Below, in pieces: positions 43,008 through 52,831 of a stretch of 64,000 nt of DNA. The DNA comes from Flavobacteriales bacterium UBA1937 (GTDB lineage Bacteria > Bacteroidota > Bacteroidia > Flavobacteriales > Weeksellaceae), in assembly GCA_002337005.1 (NCBI GenBank), contig DDFD01000015.1, forward strand, positions 62,001 through 126,000. Direction: 5' to 3'. Within the stretch, counting starts at the first letter, position 1. Every line of letters starts with the position of its first letter. The translations under genes and the position numbers were made by a program. The notes under the pieces are model-generated. The model searched no databases, was not told the DNA's origin, and saw only the letters and a list, made by a program, of their open reading frames with translations.

Positions 43008-45202
43008 TGTTGTCTTAATTTTTCAAGTCTGGCAATTTGAGAATCAATGTATTCATTCTTTTCTGAAGGGTAAGCCTCAGTAAATAACTCCATTAAGCTA
43101 GATGATAACATAGGCTCACCAATTAATTCTATAATTTTTTTACAATATTCTTTGTTAAACTTAGAATCAAAAATTTCTAGGTTATTTAATTTTACTTTTT
43201 TGCTTGCTAATTCATTTAAATATTGATTTTTATCTGCTTTACTGTTTGATTTCTTAATTAATAGTTGTAATTCATTTACACGAAACTGAAGTTTTTGAAT
43301 ATTTAAAAAATCAATCACTTTGTTAATTTCTGTTTTAGCAAATTCTCCCATAAAACCATTTTTTAAAAAGAACTCATTTGCTAATAAATCGTGGACGTTT
43401 GCTCCAAAAGTATTTTCTGAAACTTCATTCAACATCGTTTTACCATCCTCAAGTCTTAATAGATTTTGACTGGGAATATCAGAGAGAATAAATGGAGAAT
43501 GTGTAACAAACAGAATATTAATTTTTAAAGTATCAAGTTGGTTATTTATTAGTCCTTGAATAATATTTTTCAATAATAGTCTTTGATACTCTGGATGAAA
43601 GTATAACTCAATTTCATCAAATATTAAATTTGCACAATCATATTTTTTTATTAATCTGGTATTTCTCACAGATTTAATATTATTCAAATGATATAACACA
43701 GTACTAGTAGTGTGAATTAACTGTTGTTCCCCAGAACTTAATTTATCAATTGAAATTGTATTATTTTGAGGGACATTTTCAATAAATTCATCAACTTCAA
43801 TTTTTATGTAAAATATTGGTGGAGGTAATAATTCAATAAGAGGTCTATCTTTTCTCACATAATTATTTAGATCTTTAGATAGTATTAAAATATCGAATCC
43901 TTTTTTGTCAGCATATTGATGCCAAATAACATCATATAACTTTATAAAATTTATTACCTGTAATAACTTATTTGTAATATGACTTCTATTTTTTACATCA
44001 CTGATAAAGAGTAAAAATTTGTCAATATCTACTCTTACTCTTGACTTTATATGTTTCCCATCCTTTAAAAATACTTTGTAATCAGGATACTTTTCACAAA
44101 TAGAGAATATTTTATAAACGATATATTCGTAGCACTTTTCAATATAAGGATTTCTTTTTTTTGTGATTCTAAATTTTAACAGTGTTTTTAACAATACTTG
44201 ATCGTAATCCCAATAGGTTTTAGGTTTTTCATCTACTACATAATCTTTTATTTGTATACCATTACTCAATGGATTATGTACACTTTCCCTCCAAAACAAT
44301 TTAATGTTATTTTGACTGATAATTTTTGATTCTTGCTTTATATCAAAATTATTTGCTGAAAGATAAACAGTTAAATTATGAAAGGGTTTATTTTCTATTA
44401 AGATTTTTACTGCTTTTCTATTTTCTGTAATCTTTAAATGTGCATCATAATTATTATTATAATATTTTAAAATATTAAATAATAATCGCTGTTGTAATAA
44501 ATCATGCTCATTATTTATATCTATTACACCTCCAAACTTACTACTTGCGCTTTCTCTTTTTGGATTTATTACTATAGGAATTTGATAAGAATCATTTTTG
44601 TGAAAGAGACCATCAATCCAATTATTGTTTGATTTTTTAAAACTAATAGAATTTCCTAAAATATGAGGATTAAAACTGTATATAGAATAATTGATTATTA
44701 ATGTATAAAAAAAAGATTTTAATTTATCTTTCTCAATTCCAATTTTTTTTGAAATATTTCTAAGTGATTTAAATTTATTATTAAAAATACTTAATTCATA
44801 ATATTGATTATCATTCAAAAAAAATATTTCTGAATTAATACCCCTACTTTTTGTAATAAATTCAATAGATTCTAATTCCGCATCCGTAACAATTTGTTTT
44901 CTGCCATCTATATCTACATTATCTAAATAATAACTAAATTGATTAATACTTGCAACAAACAGCTCTATTAAAGCACTTTTCCCACTACCATTTTTTCCGA
45001 CTATTGCTGAAACACTTATGTTTTCTCCAAAAAGATTAATTGGAACTATTGATTCACTATAAATTTCAATGACTTCTCCCTTCTCGTTCTCTTTAAATTG
45101 AAATTCATTATAAAAAGTATAGAGATGATTTACTTTAAGGTTTTTTAAAAACTTACCATCACAACCAGTAGTCGGTCTTATAGCCAATAATTTAAAACTC
45201 AT
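43004..45202 (-). CDS. ptuA: AAA/SMC-like ATPase, Septu PtuA-like
   Basis: A 732-residue ATPase with Walker A GKNGSGKS at residues 69-76, an ABC-type signature LSSGEQQLIHTTS, Walker B ANLIFDEIELYFHPEYQRLL and the H-loop FVTHSPFILSDIP. The region between Walker A and the signature is long and helical, as in OLD/SMC-like defence ATPases. Together with the HNH partner this fits Septu, in which the ATPase gates the nuclease. Its start lies only 25 bases past the helicase stop, with no room for an obvious terminator, so it may be read from the upstream defence operon. Confidence 0.78.
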   Translation of the reverse strand: MSFKLLAIRPTTGCDGKFLKNLKVNHLYTFYNEFQFKENEKGEVIEIYSESIVPINLFGENISVSAIVGKNGSGKSALIELFVASINQFSYYLDNVDIDGRKQIVTDAELESIEFITKSRGINSEIFFLNDNQYYELSIFNNKFKSLRNISKKIGIEKDKLKSFFYTLIINYSIYSFNPHILGNSISFKKSNNNWIDGLFHKNDSYQIPIVINPKRESASSKFGGVIDINNEHDLLQQRLLFNILKYYNNNYDAHLKITENRKAVKILIENKPFHNLTVYLSANNFDIKQESKIISQNNIKLFWRESVHNPLSNGIQIKDYVVDEKPKTYWDYDQVLLKTLLKFRITKKRNPYIEKCYEYIVYKIFSICEKYPDYKVFLKDGKHIKSRVRVDIDKFLLFISDVKNRSHITNKLLQVINFIKLYDVIWHQYADKKGFDILILSKDLNNYVRKDRPLIELLPPPIFYIKIEVDEFIENVPQNNTISIDKLSSGEQQLIHTTSTVLYHLNNIKSVRNTRLIKKYDCANLIFDEIELYFHPEYQRLLLKNIIQGLINNQLDTLKINILFVTHSPFILSDIPSQNLLRLEDGKTMLNEVSENTFGANVHDLLANEFFLKNGFMGEFAKTEINKVIDFLNIQKLQFRVNELQLLIKKSNSKADKNQYLNELASKKVKLNNLEIFDSKFNKEYCKKIIELIGEPMLSSSLMELFTEAYPSEKNEYIDSQIARLEKLRQQ

Positions 45203-45227
45203 AGTTTTTAGTTTTTTAATTTAATTA

Positions 45228-47363
45228 TCAATCAGTTATTAATTCTAAATGCTTTATAAACTCTTTACATTTACAAAAATTGTAGTAAGAATTCTTTAAT
45301 GTTTCAATTTGAAATTTTAATGGCAAGAACTTACCATATTTTGAGAAATCCAGAATTTCAGGAGTATTCTCCAGAAGATTTTCTAAAATGAAATCGAAAT
45401 TAATATTGGATGATTTTATACTTTTTATTTTTAAGATAAACTCTTCCTGGGAAGTTTTTATTTCAAAAGAAGAATCCAAGTCGGAGTAAATATTCTGAAT
45501 TCCTAGAGTATCAAAAATAAGTTTAAGGGTTCTGTTTATTTTTGAGCCTGTAAAAGAGTAAAATATAAGATTTTTATTGGTTGAAAGTAATGGTCGTTCT
45601 TTGACAATATCTGAAAAATCAAAGACTGAAAATTCTTTCTGCATTTCCGATATAATGTCCTGACTTGGTTCATCAAGAAAATCATATTCTTTTTTAGAAA
45701 CCAGTACTTCCAGCATTTTTTCTCTGATTTTATCTGCAATATTGGCACCGCTGCCCTCAAAGACTGGTTTCTTACCGTCTTTTGCAGGAGCTACTTCAAT
45801 TTTCTTTGATTTTAAATCAATTGCTATGATTTTCCAGATTCTTGCAGATAGGTAAATATTTTCATCTTCTCTAATCTGTAGAGTTAGTGGAATTTCTCCC
45901 ACCTTATTTCCTTTATGAGATACTTTGAATAAATTTTCGGTTTGAAAAACACTGTAAAACTCTCTGTTGTTAACAATTTTCTCTCCTTCAATTCCTAAAA
46001 TCAATTCTGAACCTATTAATTCAAGAAGATCTTTTTCAACCAAAAACGCGATGATTTCTTCTGTTTCATTTTTTGGTATATTTTTGAAAGCAGAGTTATG
46101 ATGTAATTCACTAAGCAAATTTTCTTTCGACATTCCAGAACTGCCTTTTACGATGGAAAGTATCTGGTGAAGTAAAATATCATAAGGCTTTTCATTCAAA
46201 GAAACCTGTTCAATGTACTTCTCATCATATAAAAGCCAACAGGCAACTGATTGTAATAATGTCCAACGATTGGTAGCATACAAAAACAAATTACTTGCTT
46301 TGTCATCTCTTCTGCCGCTTCTTCCAACTCTCTGGATTAGGGAAGCAATACTGTGTGTGGCATCAATCTGAACAACCTGGTCCACACTGCCAATATCAAT
46401 TCCTAATTCCAATGTTGAAGTACAGGCGATACTGAAATTTTCATACGTGTTATTCTTTGCAAAGAATTCTACATATTCCCGGACTTCCTTATCTACGGAA
46501 GAATGATGGGAAAAGTAATTCTGATGTCCTCCGACTTTATCAGAAATCTTTCTCAATTTCACGGCAACTTCCTCAACTCTTCCCCTGGCATTTGGGAAAA
46601 TCAATGATTTGCTATTTCTTGTTTGGATATATAAATCTTTTAATAATTCAAGAGGCAGTTCTGCACCGCTGCCTTCAAAATATCTGAATACTGCATTAAT
46701 AGGTTTTGGGTTTGTATCCCGTATGATTTTTGTGTTCTCGACGTCTCCCAGAAAACTTTTCAGTTCTAAATATTGATTAGAATCACTGACGGTTGCAGAA
46801 AGTGCTATCGTTTTGAATCTGGTTTTATTTATTTTTTGCAACCTTGATAAAATAGATTGCAATTGAACACCTCTGTCGGAACCTAAAAAAGAATGAATCT
46901 CATCAATTACTACATATTCTAATGAAGCAAACAAATGTTTTACGTTATAGGGTTTATTCACAAACATTGCTTCCAAAGATTCCGGTGTAATCAGGACGAT
47001 TCCGTTCGGATTTCTCAGCAGTTTATCTTTCTGACTTTTGCTCGCCTCACCGTGCCATTTGGTTACACTGATGTCCAAATATTCACACAATTCTTCAACA
47101 CGACGGAACTGGTCATTAATCAAAGCAATCAATGGAGAAATATAAAGCACTTTCACACCCTCTTCTCTAAAATCTGTTCTTGATAAAATAGGTAGAAAAG
47201 CAGCTTCCGTTTTTCCGGAAGCTGTTCTGGAAATTAATACATAATTATTCTCAGTTGATAATATTCTTTGGATGGCTGCTTCCTGAATCGGTCGCAAACT
47301 TTCCCAGCCTTTGTCTCTGATATATTTCCTGATGGGTTCAGAAAGCAGATTGAACGCCGTCAT
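45228..47363 (-). CDS. sngC: DEAD/DEAH-box helicase, Shango SngC-like
   Basis: A 711-residue superfamily 2 helicase of Lhr-like type: Q-motif RPIQEAAIQ, motif I SRTASGKTEAAF (residues about 44-55), Ia SPLIALINDQF, II VIDEIHSF, III ALSATVSD, and the C-terminal motifs TSTLELGIDIGSVDQVVQID and QRVGRSGRRDD. It starts with a 4-base overlap (ATGA) with the ATPase gene upstream. In Shango, a helicase, an ATPase and a TerB-domain protein together give phage resistance. The assignment rests on gene order and domain content. Confidence 0.78.
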   Translation of the reverse strand: MTAFNLLSEPIRKYIRDKGWESLRPIQEAAIQRILSTENNYVLISRTASGKTEAAFLPILSRTDFREEGVKVLYISPLIALINDQFRRVEELCEYLDISVTKWHGEASKSQKDKLLRNPNGIVLITPESLEAMFVNKPYNVKHLFASLEYVVIDEIHSFLGSDRGVQLQSILSRLQKINKTRFKTIALSATVSDSNQYLELKSFLGDVENTKIIRDTNPKPINAVFRYFEGSGAELPLELLKDLYIQTRNSKSLIFPNARGRVEEVAVKLRKISDKVGGHQNYFSHHSSVDKEVREYVEFFAKNNTYENFSIACTSTLELGIDIGSVDQVVQIDATHSIASLIQRVGRSGRRDDKASNLFLYATNRWTLLQSVACWLLYDEKYIEQVSLNEKPYDILLHQILSIVKGSSGMSKENLLSELHHNSAFKNIPKNETEEIIAFLVEKDLLELIGSELILGIEGEKIVNNREFYSVFQTENLFKVSHKGNKVGEIPLTLQIREDENIYLSARIWKIIAIDLKSKKIEVAPAKDGKKPVFEGSGANIADKIREKMLEVLVSKKEYDFLDEPSQDIISEMQKEFSVFDFSDIVKERPLLSTNKNLIFYSFTGSKINRTLKLIFDTLGIQNIYSDLDSSFEIKTSQEEFILKIKSIKSSNINFDFILENLLENTPEILDFSKYGKFLPLKFQIETLKNSYYNFCKCKEFIKHLELITD

Positions 47364-48676
47364 AGTTCTTCAATACTATCCAGGATATTCAGGTCATTTG
47401 GCCGCTCGTCTTCAATTTCAATATCTCCAAACAACTGCTTTTTGTCAACATCCGGATTTTGACGAATGATATTCAGAATATTCAAGAAATCACGAATAAC
47501 TTCTCTGGGTGTCAGAAATTCTGATGCACCTGGCTTGTTAAACATTTCTTCCATAAAAGCAGAAATCTCTTCATCAGAAATATTGATTTCAGTTTTATAA
47601 TTGAAATCAAAGATTAATTTCAATTTTTTCAAAAGAACAAATATTTCGTTATGGTCCAAAGGCGTAAGTTTGATGACAGGCTGTGCAAAGTCACGCATTT
47701 CCAACGTTTCAAATTTGTTGGTCTGCAATCTGGATTTTAATGCCTGGTAACTAAACAAACCTCTTCTTTCGTTTTCAAGAAATTCTCTTGTACCTGCAAA
47801 ATTGATGAATAGATTAGATACCTTTCCCTGAAAACAGTCATTGTAAATCGTAAGAATTTTCTCATAGTTTTTCTCACGCATTACGGAGGTGGAAATTTTG
47901 TAAAGGTTGATAGCTTCGTCAAGATTTATCATAAATCCGCTATATCCCATACTTACAAACAGCTTGCAGAAATTTTTGAGCATATCATAAAAATTCTGGT
48001 CATTGATAATCTCCCGAACACCCAAATCCTGTCTTGCTTCGGTCTTTGTTTTATATTCTCCCTTCAGCCACTTTAATGCATTCCTTCTTAAAAGTTCATC
48101 ATTTTTGATATAGCCTTCGTAATATTTCACGATGACTGAACCAAAGTCAAAACCACCTACTTCGGTGATTTCGTTGATGGTTTTCATTATGGTGTTTTGA
48201 ATGAGTCCAAGATATTCTTCATTACGGATATCAACCAATGAAATATTGTTTTCCTGCGCCGTTTTTGAAATAACCTGCTCTATCCATTTTTCTAATAAAG
48301 TCTGCAAAGCACCTCCTTCCGGCTTGGTCTGGATGGCAATATTGTCCATAATTGCCGAATATAATAAAACACTTTTGCCATCATTGGCATAAAGGCGGTT
48401 ATCCGGAGTAAAATCTGCATTTGCAACCACAAATTTTTGTTTTAGGGCTACAGTATTAAGCAGATGAAGCATAAATGACTTACCGCTCCCGAAGTCTCCA
48501 ATCCAGAATTTTGCAATGCTGTGTCCGTTCTTCACGTCATTCAGTGCAGTAATAAAGGCTTCTATTTCCTCTGTTCTTCCTACTGTTATATGCTGCACTC
48601 CAATTTTCGGAACAACTCCTCCTACAAGAGAGTTAATAATAGAGGTAGCTTCTTTCGGTTTAATATTATCAATCAT
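47360..48676 (-). CDS. sngB: BrxD-like P-loop ATPase, Shango SngB-like
   Basis: A 438-residue ATPase of the DUF2791/BrxD type: an N-terminal GRTEEIEAFITAL, Walker A IGDFGSGKSFMLHLL (residues about 60-74), Walker B GFMINLDEAINLYK, a sensor-like LFINFAGTREFLE and a C-terminal winged region (LTPREVIRDFLNIL). It is paired with an Lhr-like helicase, as in BREX-associated BrxD/BrxHI, but the TerB partner points to Shango. Its start overlaps the end of the TerB gene by 8 bases. Confidence 0.8.
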   Translation of the reverse strand: MIDNIKPKEATSIINSLVGGVVPKIGVQHITVGRTEEIEAFITALNDVKNGHSIAKFWIGDFGSGKSFMLHLLNTVALKQKFVVANADFTPDNRLYANDGKSVLLYSAIMDNIAIQTKPEGGALQTLLEKWIEQVISKTAQENNISLVDIRNEEYLGLIQNTIMKTINEITEVGGFDFGSVIVKYYEGYIKNDELLRRNALKWLKGEYKTKTEARQDLGVREIINDQNFYDMLKNFCKLFVSMGYSGFMINLDEAINLYKISTSVMREKNYEKILTIYNDCFQGKVSNLFINFAGTREFLENERRGLFSYQALKSRLQTNKFETLEMRDFAQPVIKLTPLDHNEIFVLLKKLKLIFDFNYKTEINISDEEISAFMEEMFNKPGASEFLTPREVIRDFLNILNIIRQNPDVDKKQLFGDIEIEDERPNDLNILDSIEEL

Positions 48677-50672
48677 TGTTTAATAGTTTTTTGTAATAAT
48701 CTGGTGATATGGTAAAATAGTCGTCGTCTTCTTCAATCAATACATCATCCAGCGCTTCATAACAGGATTCATTAATTGAATCAATCACAGAGTTCATCAT
48801 TTGGTTTTTACTTTTCAACGCTTCTTCCAATTCATTCCGTGGAATGCTGAAGCTGTTTTTTTCAAAAATTTCCAATACCTCTTTCTGAAGTTCTGAAAGG
48901 CGTAAATCTGAATTAAATCTTGATATGGCGGGTTCTGTATTATTATCGGTGGTTATATGAATCTGAACTTCTTCGGTTTCATTTTCTTCTACTGAATCCG
49001 ATGTTTTTACTTCATCCTCCAATTCGTCCTGAAGATATTCATTCAGAAGATTGACCGTTCCGGAATGCTGTTTCTGAACTTCTTGTATTGAATTTCTGTC
49101 AATAACAATTTTTTTTCGTTTCGGCTCATATACAGAAGCAACTCTCTTCAAGGCATTTTCCAGTTGCCTGTCTTTAATAAAATCATTCAGAATTTCTTCA
49201 AAATCTCTCAATTGTTCACCAGTTTTAAAAAGACTTTTCTGAATGGTCTTATTCATCTGCTTGTTATTAAACTTTGATGATTTCAAATCGGAATCTATGT
49301 AATAAACAAAAAGCTTAAGAGAACTTGGCTTGTCCAGCTTCGCCATAAACCTGGAAGCTTCATAAAAAATATTTTCTACCGAAGGATTTTTTATGTTTTC
49401 ATCGGCTAGTCTGATAATTTGATTTTCAAAGTCGGTTATATCCGTATAAGTTTGCGTTATTGTTTCAAATTTAGATTTCCAGCGGGTGGTATTGCTTTCG
49501 TTCAACAACTTTTCGGTTTCAGTATCAGGAGTAAGAATATTCTTCCGGTCATCAATGAAGAATACATCTAATTTTGAAATCACTTTTTCATAGTACGGTG
49601 TAAAAATTTCAGGTGAATTATAATTAAACTCTGCTGTCAGTTTCCTCTTATTTGAGTAGACCTCTCTGACATTGTTTTCGCTTAATTTAAGAATGTGTCC
49701 ATAAATTTCACCTTTTACCGAATCAAAAGTATATTTATAATTCTGACTGCCTTTTCTGTACCTGTAATATTTTCTCACAATCAAATCAGACAATTCATCC
49801 ATCAGGTTAACGAATGAATTATCACTGGAAACATAATTGCTCTGAAGAAATTCCACAGCTCTCAAAAACTGTTTCAGGATTTCAGTTTTACAGAATTCAG
49901 CACTATTAAAAACATTGGTTTGAAGCCAAATTCTGTTTAGGATTTCTTCTTGTTCAGTTGAAAGATTAAGCTTTTTCTTATATTTTTTGCCAAGTTTCCA
50001 GTAATCATAATCATATTGCTGATTTTTTTCTCTGAAATGTTCTGCTTCGTCATCCATATTATATCCTTCAAGCTTCTGTAGCAGAAATGACACACCATAT
50101 GATTTTGTTCGCGGGAAAGTATTTCCTAACATATCCAATTGATGTTCGATTTTTTTATAATCCTTATGAACCTCAAAATCATTTAATAAATCAAAAAGTA
50201 GAATAAAAGCATAGTTTGTATTTCCATTCAGAGACAAAACATTCCCCCTTAAAAATTCCGTTCTAAACTTGTCATAAAAGTTTCGCTGCTCTTGTGTTGC
50301 GTAGTTAATTTCATCATAAGAGTAAACATACTGATGAGGCCAATAAGGAACAGAAGAATAAGATGATGACGAAGACGAAGATGGATACTCGGATGTAATC
50401 TTTATATTACTTATCAAAGTGCTCATCAAATCAGATACATCAATAATTGAATCATCTTTCATTTTAGATTCTACAGAATTTGTCTGGTTTTTAGGTTGGG
50501 TTGGGGTAACTTCGCTTCCTTTTTCGCTATACTTTTTTTGAGGCTGTACTTTTATAGGATTAGAACTTGTATTCTTAAAAGTCACTTTCTTTTTAGGTGT
50601 TTTCTTTTGGTTCTTGCTTATGGCAATGATAAAAAATAAAATTACCAGGATGATAAAAAAAGTCATATACAC
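48669..50672 (-). CDS. sngA: TerB-domain membrane-anchored protein, Shango SngA-like
   Basis: A 667-residue protein with an N-terminal transmembrane helix (MYMTFFIILVILFFIIAISK), a low-complexity linker (a serine run at about residues 98-107), then a TerB-N-like domain (TQEQRNFYDKFRTEFLRGNV, NTNYAFILLFDLLND). Helical regions and an acidic linker (about 560-605) lead to a C-terminal TerB-C-like helical domain. Proteins of this type occur in predicted DNA-processing stress operons (Ter systems) and in Shango. The membrane anchor suggests that the complex assembles at the inner membrane; this is inference. Six bases separate it from the upstream BRCT gene. Confidence 0.78.
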   Translation of the reverse strand: MYMTFFIILVILFFIIAISKNQKKTPKKKVTFKNTSSNPIKVQPQKKYSEKGSEVTPTQPKNQTNSVESKMKDDSIIDVSDLMSTLISNIKITSEYPSSSSSSSYSSVPYWPHQYVYSYDEINYATQEQRNFYDKFRTEFLRGNVLSLNGNTNYAFILLFDLLNDFEVHKDYKKIEHQLDMLGNTFPRTKSYGVSFLLQKLEGYNMDDEAEHFREKNQQYDYDYWKLGKKYKKKLNLSTEQEEILNRIWLQTNVFNSAEFCKTEILKQFLRAVEFLQSNYVSSDNSFVNLMDELSDLIVRKYYRYRKGSQNYKYTFDSVKGEIYGHILKLSENNVREVYSNKRKLTAEFNYNSPEIFTPYYEKVISKLDVFFIDDRKNILTPDTETEKLLNESNTTRWKSKFETITQTYTDITDFENQIIRLADENIKNPSVENIFYEASRFMAKLDKPSSLKLFVYYIDSDLKSSKFNNKQMNKTIQKSLFKTGEQLRDFEEILNDFIKDRQLENALKRVASVYEPKRKKIVIDRNSIQEVQKQHSGTVNLLNEYLQDELEDEVKTSDSVEENETEEVQIHITTDNNTEPAISRFNSDLRLSELQKEVLEIFEKNSFSIPRNELEEALKSKNQMMNSVIDSINESCYEALDDVLIEEDDDYFTISPDYYKKLLNND

Positions 50673-50678
50673 CTAAGT

Positions 50679-51569
50679 TTAAATGGCGTCAAACACATCA
50701 AATTCGTGAACCAAAACAATGGTATGTCCTGACTTTCTCAAGTCCAATGCTTTTTCTACTTTTCTACCATAGCAGGCATAGCTCCAGCAAGCATTGCTGG
50801 TATCGCCAATAATCAGATAATCTGTTTTCTTTGAAATAGAATTTACAGCGATGCCACCTTTCTCTTTAATGGCAGTCTGAAGTTCAGTTCTGGTCCCTCT
50901 GCTGAGAATCCCTGTGACACAGAATGTTTTGCTTTCAAAAATAATCTCAGGGTCAACTGCGCATATTCCGGAAATATTTATATCGGCCGTTGCTCTCTCA
51001 ATTGATGCTTTTACCTCACTATTGCTAAGTTCAACGAATTGCTTGATAAATGCCATCAGTATTAATCTCTCGTCTTCATCAATCTTCTTATCAGAAACCA
51101 CCGAAAGAACAAGACTTCGTATTTCATCATAAGGATAATAGGAATTCAGATGTTCATTTTCTGAAAGCCATTCGTGAAGTTTAAAAATTTCTGCATCATT
51201 GAGTTCTCCATCAGATAAAATTCCGTGAAAGATTCCTTGTAATTGTTGTAAGTCCGAAGTTATACCATTGTAATAAATGCTGTCGTGTTCATATTTTTGG
51301 CAAAGCCAATAAAGGTCTTCGATAGCTTCCTTTGGTGGAATACCATTAGACACCGTATTATCAATCAGTGACATAAATTCCCGAAAAGGGTTTTTGTTCA
51401 CTAAATAATGGTGTTCTCTTGCCCATAACTGCAATTCTTTCATTTCATAAGAGTCTATTTTATCATCGGAAATAATTCCTAATAAAATGCCTTTGAGGGA
51501 ATTGATTGCCTTATCAGCCCTTGCTTTAACGGTCACGATTTGCTGTTCTGAGTTTTCAAAGTTTGCCAT
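50679..51569 (-). CDS. TerB-like and BRCT-domain protein
   Basis: A 296-residue protein with two tandem TerB-like modules (KGILLGIISDDKIDSYEMKE near residue 26 and QGIFHGILSDGELNDAEIFK near residue 111), a third partial repeat (LVLSVVSDKKIDEDERLIL), and a C-terminal BRCT domain (KTFCVTGILSRGTRTELQTA, KKTDYLIIGDTS) resembling that of DNA ligase LigA. BRCT domains bind DNA ends or phosphopeptides. It heads the operon, 6 bases before the TerB gene. It is not one of the three standard Shango components, so it is either an accessory subunit or marks a variant type. Confidence 0.75.
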   Translation of the reverse strand: MANFENSEQQIVTVKARADKAINSLKGILLGIISDDKIDSYEMKELQLWAREHHYLVNKNPFREFMSLIDNTVSNGIPPKEAIEDLYWLCQKYEHDSIYYNGITSDLQQLQGIFHGILSDGELNDAEIFKLHEWLSENEHLNSYYPYDEIRSLVLSVVSDKKIDEDERLILMAFIKQFVELSNSEVKASIERATADINISGICAVDPEIIFESKTFCVTGILSRGTRTELQTAIKEKGGIAVNSISKKTDYLIIGDTSNACWSYACYGRKVEKALDLRKSGHTIVLVHEFDVFDAI

Positions 51570-51829
51570 AGTTTTTATATTTCTGTTCCATATTCAAGAT
51601 TACAGTCTTTGAAACCCCACAAAATTAAATTATTAACGCTACTAAATTTTACGGATTTCCATAATTACTATTAAAATAAATTTAAAACTCTATAAAATTA
51701 ATTAAAATTCTAATTTAAATATAAATTTTCTAAATGAAATTTCACAGTTTTACGAAATATTAGTTTCATTCATCTAAATTTTATAAAAAGACAATTAAAG
51801 GTTAAACTGTTTTATAAAAACCTATATCC
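51570..51829. other. Intergenic promoter region of the defence operon
   Basis: No gene was seen. The region is very AT-rich and must hold the promoter of the six-gene leftward operon. A TAATTTTG box lies on the minus strand at 51620-51627, but no convincing TTG at the usual distance was found. Confidence 0.4.
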
Positions 51830-52150
51830 TTATCTCTTCTTACGAACAAACTTCAACTCCCCACCAAAATCCAGCATCACCACCTGACTCCCCTGAAAAG
51901 GATTATACGACGGCTGATAATCAATATAGCCCGAATAATGGAGATTCTTCAGGCATTTGTGATAAGTGGCTTTTGAACGGATTTTACTGATACGCATCAC
52001 CTCGTCGCGGGAAATACTGATCGGATTTCGGAAACGGCTGAAATTCCAGAACTGGAATAGAGCTAAATAGAGGCTGATGTGTGATGGATTAAGCGTATTA
52101 TCTTGAGCCACCTTTTCATAGAAAGCTGTGAGGTGTTTTATATAATTCAT
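51830..52150 (-). CDS. Small helix-turn-helix protein of mobile-element type
   Basis: A 106-residue protein with a winged-helix-like core (ISRDEVMRISKIRSKATYHK, CLKNLHYSGYIDYQPS). Proteins of this sort accompany excisionase-like genes in Bacteroidota integrative elements, and here the excisionase-like neighbour survives as a pseudogene. The role is probably control of element genes. Codon use looks richer in G and C than its surroundings. The family match is from memory. Confidence 0.6.
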   Translation of the reverse strand: MNYIKHLTAFYEKVAQDNTLNPSHISLYLALFQFWNFSRFRNPISISRDEVMRISKIRSKATYHKCLKNLHYSGYIDYQPSYNPFQGSQVVMLDFGGELKFVRKKR

Positions 52151-52172
52151 AATTTGGTTTCGGTGTTGTGAA

Positions 52173-52436
52173 CTACCATTGCTTCTTATTCAGCATTTTT
52201 TCGATGTCTTTGTAATTGTAATATAGTGTTCCTCAGACACGGGTATAAGATAAAGTTTCATTGATACGAAGGTTTTGTAATGTTCCAAAGGAAATTTTCA
52301 AGAGTTCTTTGACCTCTGACGAAGGAAGTCATAATTTCTGTTCGGAAACCTTGATATTAAATAGATTTTTAATGTCTTCAAGTAATTCGGTTTTGAATTC
52401 CTGAAGGTCTTCTTTTGTGATGAGGTTTATTATCAT
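52173..52436 (-). pseudogene. Excisionase-like helix-turn-helix gene with two in-frame TGA codons
   Basis: An 87-codon frame from ATG 52436 to TAG 52173 reads as an MerR/excisionase-type HTH protein (SSEVKELLKISFGTLQNLRI, then GTLYYNYKDIEKMLN). It is interrupted by TGA at 52329-52331 and again at 52233-52235. In intact homologues such positions would normally be a Trp or Gly codon, a single-base change away. It lies 22 bases upstream of the 51830-52150 gene. The element has probably lost mobility. Confidence 0.7.
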
Positions 52437-52669
52437 AGTTACTTCATTTTTGTTTTTTTTTGATTAAAATTTCTGCTACAAAGTTGAAACATCAAAACCG
52501 TGAAAACAATAGTAACAAAGGGACTTGGGCTAAATAAGAACAATCTGGATGAATCTGAAATCATCGGAGATTAAAAAAGAATATTTTGGGCTATTTTAGA
52601 ATCTTTAACCCGATTTGTAGAGAAAAGAAAAACTAAGTTCCGAAGTTTTTCCCCCTTTTTGCAAAAAAG

Positions 52670-52730
52670 GCAAGAGGGTCTTTGTATATGGAAATTTGCT
52701 AAAATTTGTATATACAAAGACACATCTTGC
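52670..52730. repeat. Imperfect palindrome with about 17-bp arms
   Basis: Left arm GCAAGAGGGTCTTTGTATAT (52670-52689) pairs with ATATACAAAGA...TCTTGC (52710-52730) apart from a 3/4-base bulge, around a 20-base loop. There is no T-run typical of a terminator. It is possibly an element end, transfer origin or operator. Confidence 0.55.
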
Positions 52731-52831
52731 TCTTCAAAACGACCATACTTTTCAGAGCTCTGAAAAAATAATGTAACCTATTGATTATAAACAATTTTCT
52801 AATTAATTACTTTAGAAACAAAAAAAAATTT

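Noticed and set aside
21782..52331. Recoding of TGA as a sense codon, since all three in-frame nonsense codons in broken genes are TGA
   Set aside because: Three cases in accessory genes are too few, and normal genes in the window do not contain internal TGA.
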